From an uncultured Tepidimonas sp. (GTDB lineage Bacteria > Pseudomonadota > Gammaproteobacteria > Burkholderiales > Burkholderiaceae_C): a stretch of DNA of 10,554 bases. The translations under genes and the position numbers were made by a program. This document shows, in pieces, positions 1 to 8,400 of this stretch; position 1 is the first letter of the stretch, and each line of letters starts with the position of its first letter. Under the pieces are notes generated by a model that worked only from the letters and a program-made list of their open reading frames with translations, had not been told where the DNA came from and searched no databases. The stretch lies in assembly GCA_937949455.1 (NCBI GenBank), contig CALEDU010000193.1, forward strand, positions 1 to 10,554, in the 5' to 3' direction.

Positions 1-1616
1 AGGCGGAAATAGCCCTTGGGGGGCTGTTCCATGAAGTCCTCGCGCTCGATCCAGATCTCTGGCCCCAGGCTGAAATGGCGCTGACCCAGCTCTGGCCGCT
101 GCGGATGCACCGGGGCACTGCAGGGCTCGCGGTGCTCGGCATCGCCAAATACCTGCGCCCAGTTGGTGAGCCTGAGTTTGATCGGATCCAGCACCGCCAT
201 CGCGCGCGGTGCTTTGCCCTCCAGGTCGTCGCGCAGCGCGATTTCGAGGCTGCTGTAGTCGATCCAGCCGCCGGCCTTGCTGACGCCGGTGCGCTCGCAG
301 AACAGGCGAATGGCTTCGGGCGTGTAGCCGCGGCGGCGCAGCCCAACGATGGTGGGCATGCGTGGGTCGTCCCAGCCGCTGACGACGCCCTCGTCCACCA
401 GTTGCTTGAGCTTGCGCTTGCTGGTGACCACATAGGTCAGGTTCAGCCGGGCAAATTCGTACTGATGTGGCAGGTTGAAGGGCTCGATACGGTACGCCTC
501 CAGCGCCGAGGCCAGCAGCGGCGTGAATTGGTGTGCCTGCGCCTTGAGCAGCCCGAAAAACGCATCCAGGTCGCGCAGCACGGCGTCGCGGTCGTGCTCC
601 CACTTCGTGAACAGCGCCCGCATGCGCTGCTCGGGCTCGGTGTTCACGCCGAGCTTGTGCGCATGGTTGTGGCAGTGCAGGGCAAATTCCTTGCCGGCTT
701 GCACCCCCTGCTGCTCGATGCGCTCGATGAGCTGGCGGGCGCGCGCGAACTGCGGCGCGCGCAGGATCGGCACGATGCGCTCGAGCAGCCAGTCGTAAAA
801 CGGCCGCTGGTCCTCGAACTCCAGCGTGCAAATGCTGTGGGTGATGTTCTCCAGCGCATCCTCGATCGGGTGCGCGAAGGTATACATGGGGTAGATGCAC
901 CAGGTGTCGCCGGTGTTGTGGTGCACGGCGTGTTTGATGCGGTAGATGGCCGGGTCGCGCAGGTTGATGTTGGGCGAGGCCATGTCGATCTTGGCGCGCA
1001 GCACCATCGCCCCGTCTGCATGGCGGCCGTCGCGCATTTCGCGAAAGCGCACCAGGCTCTCCTCGGCCGGACGGTTGCGGTAGGGGCTGTCGATGCCGGG
1101 TTCGGTCAGCGTGCCGCGGTGGGCCCGCATCTGCTCCGGCGTCTGCTCGTCCACATAGGCATGGCCGGTTTCGATGAGGTACTCGGCCGCCCGGTACATG
1201 AAGTCGAAGTAGTCGCTCGCGTAGTACAGGTGGCGGGTACCATAGGCCTCCCAGCTCCAGCCCAGCCACTGCACGGCATCCAGGATGGAATCGACGTACT
1301 CCTGCCCTTCCTTCTCGGGATTGGTGTCGTCGAAGCGCATGTGGCACACGCCGCCGTAGGCCTGCGCCAGGCTGAAGTTGAGCCAGATGCTCTTGGCGTG
1401 GCCCACGTGCAGGTAGCCGTTGGGTTCGGGCGGAAAGCGCAGGCGTACCTTGGCTGGGTCGGGTTCGCCCCGTTCGTGGTGGCTGCCGTCGCCGGGGCTG
1501 CCACCCCAGGGGCGGCCGTGGTAGCGGCCCTGGGCCAGATCGCGCTCGATGACCTGGCGCAAAAAATGGCTGGCGGTGGCCTGGTGGGTGCTGAGGGATG
1601 GACCGTGATCGCGCAT
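1..1616 (-). CDS. glnS: Glutaminyl-tRNA synthetase, 3' end cut by the window edge
   Basis: Class I aminoacyl-tRNA synthetase that charges tRNA-Gln with glutamine in the cytosol, using ATP. About 538 residues are visible. Residues 17-30 match the GlnRS N-terminal helix ([10 protein letters not shown]). [14 protein letters not shown] lies at 60-73, with the HIGH signature as HVGH at 70-73. An RFDDTNP-type motif follows, then WCIYPMY and LCTLEFxD-like stretches, and the KMSKS-like loop is VTSKR at 397-401. The last visible part (EIWIEREDF) aligns with about residue 390 of the 554-residue E. coli enzyme, so the beta-barrel anticodon-binding C-terminus lies outside the window. Two insertions relative to E. 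coli are visible: about 22 residues before RFPPEPNG and about 100 residues between YDWLLERI (274-281) and PHQYEFARL (from 383). The start at 1616 was chosen because it puts the conserved helix at the usual distance, and no in-frame start codon lies just upstream. There is no Shine-Dalgarno sequence. It is transcribed divergently from uppP. Confidence 0.96.
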   Translation of the reverse strand, partial: MRDHGPSLSTHQATASHFLRQVIERDLAQGRYHGRPWGGSPGDGSHHERGEPDPAKVRLRFPPEPNGYLHVGHAKSIWLNFSLAQAYGGVCHMRFDDTNPEKEGQEYVDSILDAVQWLGWSWEAYGTRHLYYASDYFDFMYRAAEYLIETGHAYVDEQTPEQMRAHRGTLTEPGIDSPYRNRPAEESLVRFREMRDGRHADGAMVLRAKIDMASPNINLRDPAIYRIKHAVHHNTGDTWCIYPMYTFAHPIEDALENITHSICTLEFEDQRPFYDWLLERIVPILRAPQFARARQLIERIEQQGVQAGKEFALHCHNHAHKLGVNTEPEQRMRALFTKWEHDRDAVLRDLDAFFGLLKAQAHQFTPLLASALEAYRIEPFNLPHQYEFARLNLTYVVTSKRKLKQLVDEGVVSGWDDPRMPTIVGLRRRGYTPEAIRLFCERTGVSKAGGWIDYSSLEIALRDDLEGKAPRAMAVLDPIKLRLTNWAQVFGDAEHREPCSAPVHPQRPELGQRHFSLGPEIWIEREDFMEQPPKGYFR

Positions 1617-1623
1617 GGCTTGG

Positions 1624-1629
1624 ATTGTA
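1624..1629 (-). promoter_or_regulatory. Candidate -10 box (TACAAT) of glnS, very close to the start codon
   Basis: The minus strand reads TACAAT, one mismatch from the TATAAT consensus, with only 7 bases between it and the glnS ATG. Initiation at the usual distance would place the 5' end of the mRNA at or next to the ATG, giving a leaderless or nearly leaderless transcript. This fits the lack of a Shine-Dalgarno sequence. No -35 hexamer resembling TTGACA is visible at 16-18 bases spacing, so this is a tentative call. Confidence 0.4.
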
Positions 1630-1661
1630 GGTGGCCTCCACGGCTGCAGGCGGCGGGCCGT

Positions 1662-1667
1662 TACACT
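1662..1667 (+). promoter_or_regulatory. Candidate -10 box (TACACT) of uppP
   Basis: TACACT lies 29 bases before the uppP ATG on the plus strand, at a sensible distance for a short leader of roughly 20-25 bases. No good -35 element is visible, and the leader has no Shine-Dalgarno sequence. It shares the 80-base divergent intergenic region 1617-1696 with the putative glnS promoter, so the two could interfere or be co-regulated. The call rests on resemblance only. Confidence 0.3.
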
Positions 1668-1696
1668 CGCCGTTTTGCCCACTCCCGCGTCTGTTC

Positions 1697-2527
1697 ATGG
1701 ATGTCACCCTGCTGCTCAAGGCCGCCCTCATGGGGGTGGTCGAGGGCTTGACCGAGTTTTTGCCCGTTTCGTCCACCGGTCACCTGATCCTTGCCGCCGC
1801 CTTGCTGGGGTTGACGGGGGAGACGATCAAGGTGTTCGAAGTGGTCATCCAGACTGGGGCGATTCTGGCCATCGTGGGCCTGTACTGGCAACGGCTGATC
1901 GGGACCCTGCGCGGGTTGCCGCGCGAGGCGCAGGCGCAGCGCTTCACCGTCAACGTGCTGCTCGGGTTTTTGCCGGCGGCGCTGGTGGGGTTTGGGTTCA
2001 TCGGGCCGATCAAGGCCGTGCTCTTCAACGCCTGGGTGGTGGCGGCGGGCTTCATCGTCGGCGGGCTGATCATGCTGTGGGTAGAGGCCGTGCAGGCCCG
2101 CAAGCCCTCCGCGCGCGTGTTGGACGTGGACGATTTGGGCTGGCGCGATGCGCTGGCGGTGGGGCTGATCCAGTGCGCGGCCTTGGTGCCAGGGGTCAGC
2201 CGGTCGGGGGCGACCATCATCGGCGGCATGGCGCTCGGCCTGTCGCGGCGCGCGGCCACCGAGTTCAGCTTTTTCCTCGCCATCCCGGTCATCTTTGGCG
2301 CGGCCGCGTACGACTTGTACAAGCACCGTGATTTGCTGGCAGCTGCAGATTGGCCGCTGTTTGCGGTGGGGCTGGTGACGTCGTTCGTATCCGCGTGGGT
2401 GTGTGTGCGCTGGCTGCTGCGCTATGTGGCCACCCACACCTTTGTGCCGTTTGCGTGGTATCGCATCGGTTTCGGTGGGCTGATTTTGATCAGCGGCGCA
2501 TTGGGTTGGGTCAATTGGACGCCGTAG
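1697..2527 (+). CDS. uppP: Undecaprenyl-diphosphatase (UppP/BacA)
   Basis: Integral inner-membrane phosphatase that converts undecaprenyl pyrophosphate to undecaprenyl phosphate, recycling the lipid carrier used for peptidoglycan and surface polysaccharides. Overproduction of this family gives bacitracin resistance. The 276-residue product matches the family length (E. coli 273). The first signature, [15 protein letters not shown], is at residues 16-30 with the conserved Glu, Ser and His residues. The second, PGVSRSG, is at 165-171 with the essential Arg at 169. Hydrophobic segments recur along the whole chain, for example around 48-64, 84-102, 110-130, 152-165, 191-205, 220-240 and 257-272. 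The frame is open 22 codons further upstream from a GTG at 1631, but the ATG at 1697 places the first signature exactly where the family has it. No ribosome-binding site is obvious. The last 17 bases overlap the 3' end of the convergent hydrolase gene. Confidence 0.97.
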   Translation: MDVTLLLKAALMGVVEGLTEFLPVSSTGHLILAAALLGLTGETIKVFEVVIQTGAILAIVGLYWQRLIGTLRGLPREAQAQRFTVNVLLGFLPAALVGFGFIGPIKAVLFNAWVVAAGFIVGGLIMLWVEAVQARKPSARVLDVDDLGWRDALAVGLIQCAALVPGVSRSGATIIGGMALGLSRRAATEFSFFLAIPVIFGAAAYDLYKHRDLLAAADWPLFAVGLVTSFVSAWVCVRWLLRYVATHTFVPFAWYRIGFGGLILISGALGWVNWTP

Positions 2528-3386
2528 AGGATGCCATGAAGTGCCGCAGCGCACGGTCGATGGCCGCGGCCGTGGCTTGTGGGTGCTCCATGGGGAAGAG
2601 GTGCGTGCCCTCGATGAATTGCAAGCGATCAGACGGCTCGCGCCCGCACAGTTTGTGGGTCATCGTCAGGCCCACGCGGCGCATCTCTTCGGACTGCGTG
2701 CCCCCGACAAAGGCCACCGGGCAGGCCAGCGGGTGGCGGCGCAGCAGCCGGTCCAGGTTATGCGGCAGGGTGTTGTAGATGGCGGTCTCGATGTCGCGGC
2801 CGAAGGTCAGCACGCGCTGCGTGCCCTGTGGCGTGTGCACATCGTGCGTGCCATGCGCGATGTAGTCGGCCAGCACACGCGGGTCCCAGCGAGAAAAGGC
2901 GCGCTTGTGGCGGAAGTGCTCCAGCGCCTCCTGCGCGCTGGCCCACCGGTTGCGGCGCTTGCGGCTGACCTGGCCCGGCGAAACAGCACCGATCAGCCGG
3001 GTATGTTTGGCCGCGGCCAGGGCGCGTGCCTTCCAGCCACCCAAGACGGGGGAGTCGAGCATCACCACGCCGCGCACCGGCTGCCCAGCCAGCACGGGGT
3101 GGCGAGCGGCGCACATCAGGCTCAGAAAACCGCCCAGCGAGTGGCCGACGAGGAACAGCGGCCTATCGTCCGGACCGACATTCGCTTCGACGAAGTCGGC
3201 CAGCTGCTGTACCAGGTGCGGCCAGTTGCTGGTGACGGGGTAGCGCGGATCGTGGCCGAAGCGATCCACCGCAGCGACGCGATAGCCCCGCTCGCGCAGG
3301 GCCTGGAAGATGACGTTGTAGGTACCGGCGGGGAAGCTGTTGCCGTGCGAAAAGACGATGCAGGGTCGGGAGGATGCGGCACTCAT
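2511..3386 (-). CDS. Alpha/beta-fold hydrolase, substrate unknown
   Basis: A 291-residue protein with the classic alpha/beta-hydrolase layout. An oxyanion-type HGN motif follows the first strand (residues 14-16), and the nucleophile elbow is GHSLGG with Ser83. The probable catalytic His is H262 in a [10 protein letters not shown] segment near the C-terminus. The acid is less clear: D111, just after strand 6 (MLDSP), is one candidate, and the usual position after strand 7 reads GGTQSEE, where E233 or E234 could serve. A basic lid-like stretch (SRKRRNR, 141-147) lies in the cap region. No signal peptide is visible, so it is probably cytosolic. It could be an esterase, lipase-like enzyme, epoxide hydrolase or thioesterase; the sequence alone does not decide. 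The ATG at 3386 sits right before the first strand. The nearest purine-rich stretch (AAGGACAGG) is at least 13 bases upstream, so it is a poor ribosome site. The gene overlaps uppP tail to tail. Confidence 0.9.
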   Translation of the reverse strand: MSAASSRPCIVFSHGNSFPAGTYNVIFQALRERGYRVAAVDRFGHDPRYPVTSNWPHLVQQLADFVEANVGPDDRPLFLVGHSLGGFLSLMCAARHPVLAGQPVRGVVMLDSPVLGGWKARALAAAKHTRLIGAVSPGQVSRKRRNRWASAQEALEHFRHKRAFSRWDPRVLADYIAHGTHDVHTPQGTQRVLTFGRDIETAIYNTLPHNLDRLLRRHPLACPVAFVGGTQSEEMRRVGLTMTHKLCGREPSDRLQFIEGTHLFPMEHPQATAAAIDRALRHFMASSTASN

Positions 3387-3535
3387 GGGGTCAGATCAGC
3401 CTGTCCTTGAGGGTCCGTGATCATGCACAGGACAAAGTGAAGGCCGCCAGGTTCGGCGGCGGCCCGAGCGATGGGTCGGACCGGTGTGCGAGGTTCATGT
3501 AAATCACGAACGACCGTTCGCTGTTGCACGGGTGC
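3387..3535. other. Intergenic region between recD and the hydrolase gene
   Basis: These 149 bases hold no convincing gene; the open frames crossing them are extensions of shadow frames. A 6-bp inverted repeat (GCCGCC/GGCGGC, 6-base loop) at 3443-3460 lies about 75 bases past the recD stop. It could act as a weak hairpin terminator, but no T-run follows on the minus strand. A 14-base palindrome lies at 3507-3520. I find no good -10/-35 pair for the hydrolase, so it may have its own weak promoter or be read from recD. Confidence 0.5.
3507..3520. promoter_or_regulatory. 14-base palindrome, possible TetR-type operator
   Basis: The sequence is CGAACG, two bases, CGTTCG: a perfect 6-bp inverted repeat with a 2-base centre. 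Its size and arms resemble binding sites of TetR-family dimers. It lies 16 bases past the recD stop and about 120 bases before the hydrolase start. No regulator gene is present in the window, so the assignment is inference. It could instead be chance in GC-rich DNA or the base of a small hairpin. Confidence 0.3.
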
Positions 3536-5464
3536 CTATGGTAGCGCTTGCCGCAGCGCGTCGCGCAGGGCACTGTCGCGTTCGGTGCGCCGACGCAGCG
3601 CCACGCGCAACGTGGCTTCGCCGCCCGGCAGCACGAGGCTGAGACGCAGGCGTGCGCGCGTCAAGCCGGTGTAGAGCAGCTCGCGCGTCAGGATGGGGTT
3701 TTCGGTGTCGGGGGGCAGCACCAGCACCACATGGTCGAACTCGCTGCCCTGCGCCTTGTGCACGGTCAGTGCCCAGGCGCTCGCGGTGTCGGCCAGTTGC
3801 CCGGGGGTGACCCATTGCACGCCACCGGACTGCAGTGGCGCTGGCAGCGCCAGCCGCCAGCGCTGTACGGCGTCGGTGCCCGGCCGCGCCAGCAGCAGAC
3901 CGAGGTCGCCGTTCATGACGCCCAGCCGTGGCTGGTTGCGCGTGACCAGCCACGGCTGGCCACTGCGTCCGTATGCTCCGGCAGGCGCTTGTGGGGCCAA
4001 GCGCTTCGCCTCGGCCTGCAGGCGCGCATCCAGCCCCTCCACGCCCCACGGCCCGCGCCGCAGCGCGGCCAGTACCTGCAGCCGCGCCTGCTGCTGCAAC
4101 AGGGCGGCAGCCCAGGCGTCGGGGTCGACATCGGCTGGCGGCTGCGCAGCTGCCTGCAGCCATGGGGCCGCCGCCGTGCGCCAGGCAGGCAGCCAGCCGT
4201 TGTCGGCCTGCGCGCCAAGGTGCACATGCACGCCCTCTCCGGGATCGCGCAGCAGCGCCAGCACGGCATCCTCGTCGCCGTCGCGCACTGCGGTGGCCCA
4301 GCGGCCGATGGCACCGCCGGCGTCGAAGCGGCGGCTGCGGCGCAGCATCGCCACCGCTTGATCCAGCGCGTCGCCGTCGGCGCCGATCCATTCGGCTGGC
4401 GGGACCTGCCCGGTGGCGCTGGTGAGCCACGCAGCGGTCTGTGGTTGCCAGCGCCCCTCGCGTGCGTGGGCACACAGCTCGGCCAGCACCGCACCGGCCT
4501 GTACCGAGGCCAGCTGGTCGCGGTCGCCGAGCAGGATCAGCCGCGCCTGGGGTGGCAGCGCGCGCAGCAGCGCATGCAGCAGCTCCAGATCGACCATCGA
4601 GGCCTCATCGACCACCAGCGCATCCAGCGGCAGCGGCTGGCGCTCGTCGTGGCGCGCACCGCTGCCATCGGGCCGCTGGCCCAGCAGCGTGTGCACCGTG
4701 ACGGCATGGCGCGGCAGATGCGGCTGCAGCGCCGTCCAGGGTAAGGGCAGTGGCCTCAGGGCCAGCTTTTGCCACGCCTCCCCAAGGGCAGCGCTGAGCC
4801 GCGCGGCGGCCTTTCCCGTGGGGGCTGCTAGGCCTATTGCCAGTGGCGCGCCGCCGGGCTGCAGCGACAGCCCCTGCAGCAACGCCAGCAGCCGGGCCAC
4901 GGTGAACGTCTTGCCCGTGCCAGGGCCGCCGGTGATGACCGCCAGCCGCTGCCGCAGCGCCAGCGCACAGGCCAGCCGCTGGGCATCAGGCTGTGTCGGT
5001 GGCGGGCCAAACAGCGCTTCGATCCAAGGCCGCACCGCCGCCGGATCCGGTGCCTGCGCGGCAGTCAGGCGGTGGGCCAGTGCCTGCGCCACTTCGCGCT
5101 CGCGCCGGAAGTGGCGACCCAGGTAGAGCACGCCACTGGCGGCCACCACCGGCGTCAGCGGCGCACCGGTACCGACCCAGCCGGGGCCGCGCAGCGCCGC
5201 AGGCCCGTCGGCGTGCAGGCGTTGCAGCAGCCAGCGCGCGCAGGGGCCGGGGGCGTCGTCCGCACGGGCCTCGGCCCAGCGCCAGGCAATGTGGCCGTCG
5301 GCGGCGCGGCGCATGAGCAGCGCGGTGGCCAGCAAGGCCTCGATGTTGGCCTGCGGGCACAGCGCTGCGGCCTGGCGCGCCAGCGTCGCCTCCGCCGGTC
5401 GCAGTTCGCTGGCCTGCAGGCCGCGCTGCAACCAGGCTTCCAAATCGGGGTCTGGGCGGGTCAT
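3536..5464 (-). CDS. recD: RecBCD subunit RecD, 5'-3' helicase
   Basis: The fast 5'-3' superfamily 1B helicase subunit of exonuclease V (RecBCD), which unwinds and degrades broken DNA ends. The 642-residue product (E. coli 608) has an N-terminal domain that in this family contacts the RecB/RecC partners. Helicase motifs follow in order: Walker A GGPGTGKT at 179-186, motif Ia APTGKAAARL at 214-223, motif II VVDEASMVD at 284-292, motif III GDRDQLASV at 313-321, an RRSRRF motif-IV-like stretch at 375-380, TVHKAQGSEFD at 567-577, and YTGLTRAR at 598-605. All key ATPase residues are intact. The frame is open 38 codons upstream, but the ATG at 5464 is preferred: it overlaps the recB stop as ATGA and has GGAG eight bases upstream. 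It is the last gene of the recCBD unit. A 15-bp perfect inverted repeat lies inside it at 3922-3959. Confidence 0.97.
   Translation of the reverse strand: MTRPDPDLEAWLQRGLQASELRPAEATLARQAAALCPQANIEALLATALLMRRAADGHIAWRWAEARADDAPGPCARWLLQRLHADGPAALRGPGWVGTGAPLTPVVAASGVLYLGRHFRREREVAQALAHRLTAAQAPDPAAVRPWIEALFGPPPTQPDAQRLACALALRQRLAVITGGPGTGKTFTVARLLALLQGLSLQPGGAPLAIGLAAPTGKAAARLSAALGEAWQKLALRPLPLPWTALQPHLPRHAVTVHTLLGQRPDGSGARHDERQPLPLDALVVDEASMVDLELLHALLRALPPQARLILLGDRDQLASVQAGAVLAELCAHAREGRWQPQTAAWLTSATGQVPPAEWIGADGDALDQAVAMLRRSRRFDAGGAIGRWATAVRDGDEDAVLALLRDPGEGVHVHLGAQADNGWLPAWRTAAAPWLQAAAQPPADVDPDAWAAALLQQQARLQVLAALRRGPWGVEGLDARLQAEAKRLAPQAPAGAYGRSGQPWLVTRNQPRLGVMNGDLGLLLARPGTDAVQRWRLALPAPLQSGGVQWVTPGQLADTASAWALTVHKAQGSEFDHVVLVLPPDTENPILTRELLYTGLTRARLRLSLVLPGGEATLRVALRRRTERDSALRDALRQALP
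3922..3959. repeat. 15-bp perfect inverted repeat inside recD
   Basis: Arms 3922-3936 and 3945-3959 are exact reverse complements, separated by the 8-base loop TGCGCGTG. They encode the recD segment around residues 502-514 (GQPWLVTRNQPRL), just before the conserved NGDLG region. A GC-rich 15-bp stem would be a very stable hairpin in mRNA or single-stranded DNA. It lies within coding sequence and no T-run follows, so it is not an ordinary terminator. Confidence 0.9.
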
Positions 5465-8400
5465 GTCGTGATCTCCACGCCGCTGAACAGCGCGTCGAGC
5501 CGCTGGACCAGCGGCCACGGGTGGTCCAGTTGCCAGACGCCGGCACCCGGCGCGGCCACGCCACGCCAGAAGACGCACAGCGCCCCGCCGAGGTGCCGTG
5601 TCGGGTCGTAGGCCGTGCCGAGCCGCTGCGCCAGCCAGCGGTGCAGCGCCAGCAGGTAGAGCGCTGCTTGGGCGTCGTAACGCTGGCGCAGCACCTCGGC
5701 CTGCACGGCTTCGGCGTGGTAGGCGCTATCGTCGTCCCCCAGTGCATTGGACTTGTGATCGAGCACGAAGTAGCGACCGTCGTGTTCGAACACCAAGTCG
5801 ATGAAGCCTTTGAGCATGCCGTGTAGGGTGACGGCGGCGAGCGTCGGGCGCGGCTGCCCCGGTGCGATGTGGGCGAGCAGCAGACGGTCGAGCCCGCGCG
5901 CCTCGGCGGCGGCGTCGATGCGCAGCCAGAACGGCACCTCCGGCTGGGCGTGTGTGAGGTCGCGCAGCCGCACGCCCGCGCTGCCGGGCAGGGCAAGGGC
6001 GGTGTCACCCATGGCGTGCGCCCATTGGGCCAGGTCCTCCGCGTCGGCCGGCAGGCGCTCGGGCACCCAGCCGAGCCCCTGCAGCGTGCGTTGCGCCAGC
6101 GGTTGCAGGGCATCCGGGGTGCCCGCGGGCCAGCCGCGGCGGTGACAGGCCTCCAGCAGCGCATGCAGCGCCACGCCGGGCTGTGCGCCACGCGGCCAGC
6201 GGTGCCATGGCGCGGTGGCGGGGGCAGCCTCACCGGGGCTGGCGACCTCGGATCCGGTTGCGCCGGGATCGTCATCGCTGACGTGCGCCTCGGTGGCGGT
6301 GTCGGCACTGGGTGGCACCCCGTGCGCGGCGCGTGCCAACGCGCTGTAGCTGGCGATCCACCAACTCGGCCCGCTGCGCGGGTGCGCCACATGCGCTGCG
6401 GGCTTGGGCAGTGCCGTTGGCACGGCACTGGCCTTGGCCCGGGTGGCGGGGGGCTCGTCGTCGGCGGGCAGCCCGGTGCAGGCGATCGTGCCGCCGCTGG
6501 CGGCCGCCAGGGCTTGCAGCCGTTGCGGTAGCTGCTGCGCCAAGGTGGCGGTATCCGCCCCCTCCAACCCGAGCAGCCGCGCCAGCGCGCAGTACGCCAG
6601 GCCTGGCTCCAGGGCCACGCCGACCCAGGTCGAGTGCACCGCGCGCGTCAGCGCGACATAGAGCTTGCGCGTGTCCTCCTGCAGGCGTTCGCGCTCGGCG
6701 CGCTCGAGTGCCTGCAGCCAGCGTTCGCCCTCGTCGGGCAGCGTCACGTGCGCGTGGCCTGTGTCGTCATGCCAGCGCAACACGGGCGGGCTGTTCTTGC
6801 CGTTGATTGGGCGCGCGCGCCCGGCAAACGGCAGCAGCACGAGCGGAAACTGCAGCCCCTTGGCCTTGTGCACGGTGATGACGGGGATGGCCTGCGGCGT
6901 GCCGTCGAGCCGACGCTCCACGCCGGCCAGCGCCGGGTCGTCGCCAGCGGTGGGGGGGGCGGCGCCTTCCTGCCGCGCCAGGCGCAGCAGCGCCAGCGTC
7001 GCCTCCACCCCGCCGCGGCGCCGCTGTCGTGCCGCCTGCTGCAGCCATTCGGCCATGTGCAGCAAGTCCGCCAGCGCGCGGGTGCCGGGGCTGGGGTGGT
7101 CGGCGGGGCGGGCCAGCAGCCGCGCGGCGACGCCAAAGTCGTGCATCAGCGCGCGCACGGCGGCCAGCACGCCGTGGCGCTGCCACAGCGCGTGGTAGCG
7201 AGCAAAGCGCGCGAGCGTCGCGTCCCAGGCGTCCTCGTCGCGCAGCAGGGCGGTCAGCGCTGCCGCATCCAGGCCCAAGGCGGGCGTCAACAGCGCGTGG
7301 GCAATGGCGTCGCGGTCGTGCGGGTGGGCGCAGGCGTGCAGCCACGCCTGCAGGTCGTCGGCCTCGGGGCCGTCCCACACCGAGGTCTTCTCGGACCGGT
7401 AGGCGCTGGCGAGTCCCTGCCGGCGCAGCGCGCGCGCGATCGCCTGCGCCTCGTTGCTGTCGTTGACGAGGATGGCCAGATCCTGCGGCTGCAGCGGGCG
7501 CAGTTGCCCATCGCGCTCGAAGCCGCAGCGCCCCGCGGCGGTGCCTGCAAGCCAGCGCCTCACCGTGGCCGCGCAGGCGGCCGCGAGTCGTTCCAGCACG
7601 TCGGTGCGCGAGGGCTTGTCGGCTTCGGGCCGCCACAGCGCGAAGGTCAGCGCCGCGCCATCGGGGGTGTCGTCGCGCCAACGCTCGGGCTGGCCACGCG
7701 GCTGCGCCGGCAGGAACGGCACCGACTGCACGCCTGCGCGCGTCAGGCCGAAGGCCCCGTCCGGCAGTGTGCGCTCGGCGTGGCCGAACAGCGCGTTGAC
7801 GGCCTGCACCATTGCCGTGCTGCTGCGATGGTTGACCGCCAGCGACCAGATACGGCCGGCGCAGGCGGCTCGGGCTTGTAGGTAGCTGTGGATGTCGGCG
7901 TGGCGGAAGGCGTAGATGGCCTGCTTGGGGTCGCCAATCAGCAGCAGTGCGGTGCCGGGGTGCGGTTGTACGGGCCGGTAGATGGCCTGTAGGATGCGCC
8001 ACTGGCGCGGGTCGGTGTCCTGGAATTCATCGACCAGCGCCACCGGCTGCTGCAGACGCAGCCGGGCAGCCAGCGCTGCGCCTTGGGGAGCAGCGAGTGC
8101 CTCGTCTACCCGCTTCAGCATCTCGTCGAAGGTGAGCTGCTCGGCGGCGCGCAGCTGCGCGCGCATGCGTCGGGCCACCCACGCGGCGGCGTGGCGTGTC
8201 AGCGACCCATGCACGCCGGGCAGGGCAGCCAGGCGGGCCTCCAGTTGGGAGAGTTCGCGCAGCAGCGGCAGTGCCTCGACTTCGGGGGGGAGGGGGCCGG
8301 CACTGCCGCGCAAGTGTTCCAGCGTCAGGCGCTTGTAGGCATCGGTGGTTTTCAGTCCTGGCTCGCTGGATTGCGGATCGAGCGCCCAGCGACGCAACTT

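Noticed and set aside
75..1751. A 558-codon open frame on the plus strand across nearly all of glnS
   Set aside because: It is antisense to a clear GlnRS coding frame and has no recognisable domain. Long shadow frames are expected at this GC content.
1981..1988. GCTGGTGG, identical to the E. coli Chi site; another copy lies on the minus strand at 4612-4619
   Set aside because: Chi sequences differ between lineages, and an 8-mer in GC-rich coding DNA is common by chance. Only genome-wide strand-biased enrichment could support it.
3443..3460. A hairpin as a rho-independent terminator of recD
   Set aside because: The stem is only 6 bp and no T-run follows on the minus strand. It is kept only as a note in the intergenic entry.
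4986..6428. A 480-codon minus-strand open frame crossing the recB/recD junction in another frame
   Set aside because: It overlaps both real genes in an alternative frame, and its product is Arg/Pro/Ala-rich without motifs.
6634..7881. A 415-codon plus-strand open frame opposite recB
   Set aside because: Antisense to intact RecB helicase motifs, with low-complexity Gly/Ala/Arg/Gln-rich translation; a GC-driven shadow.
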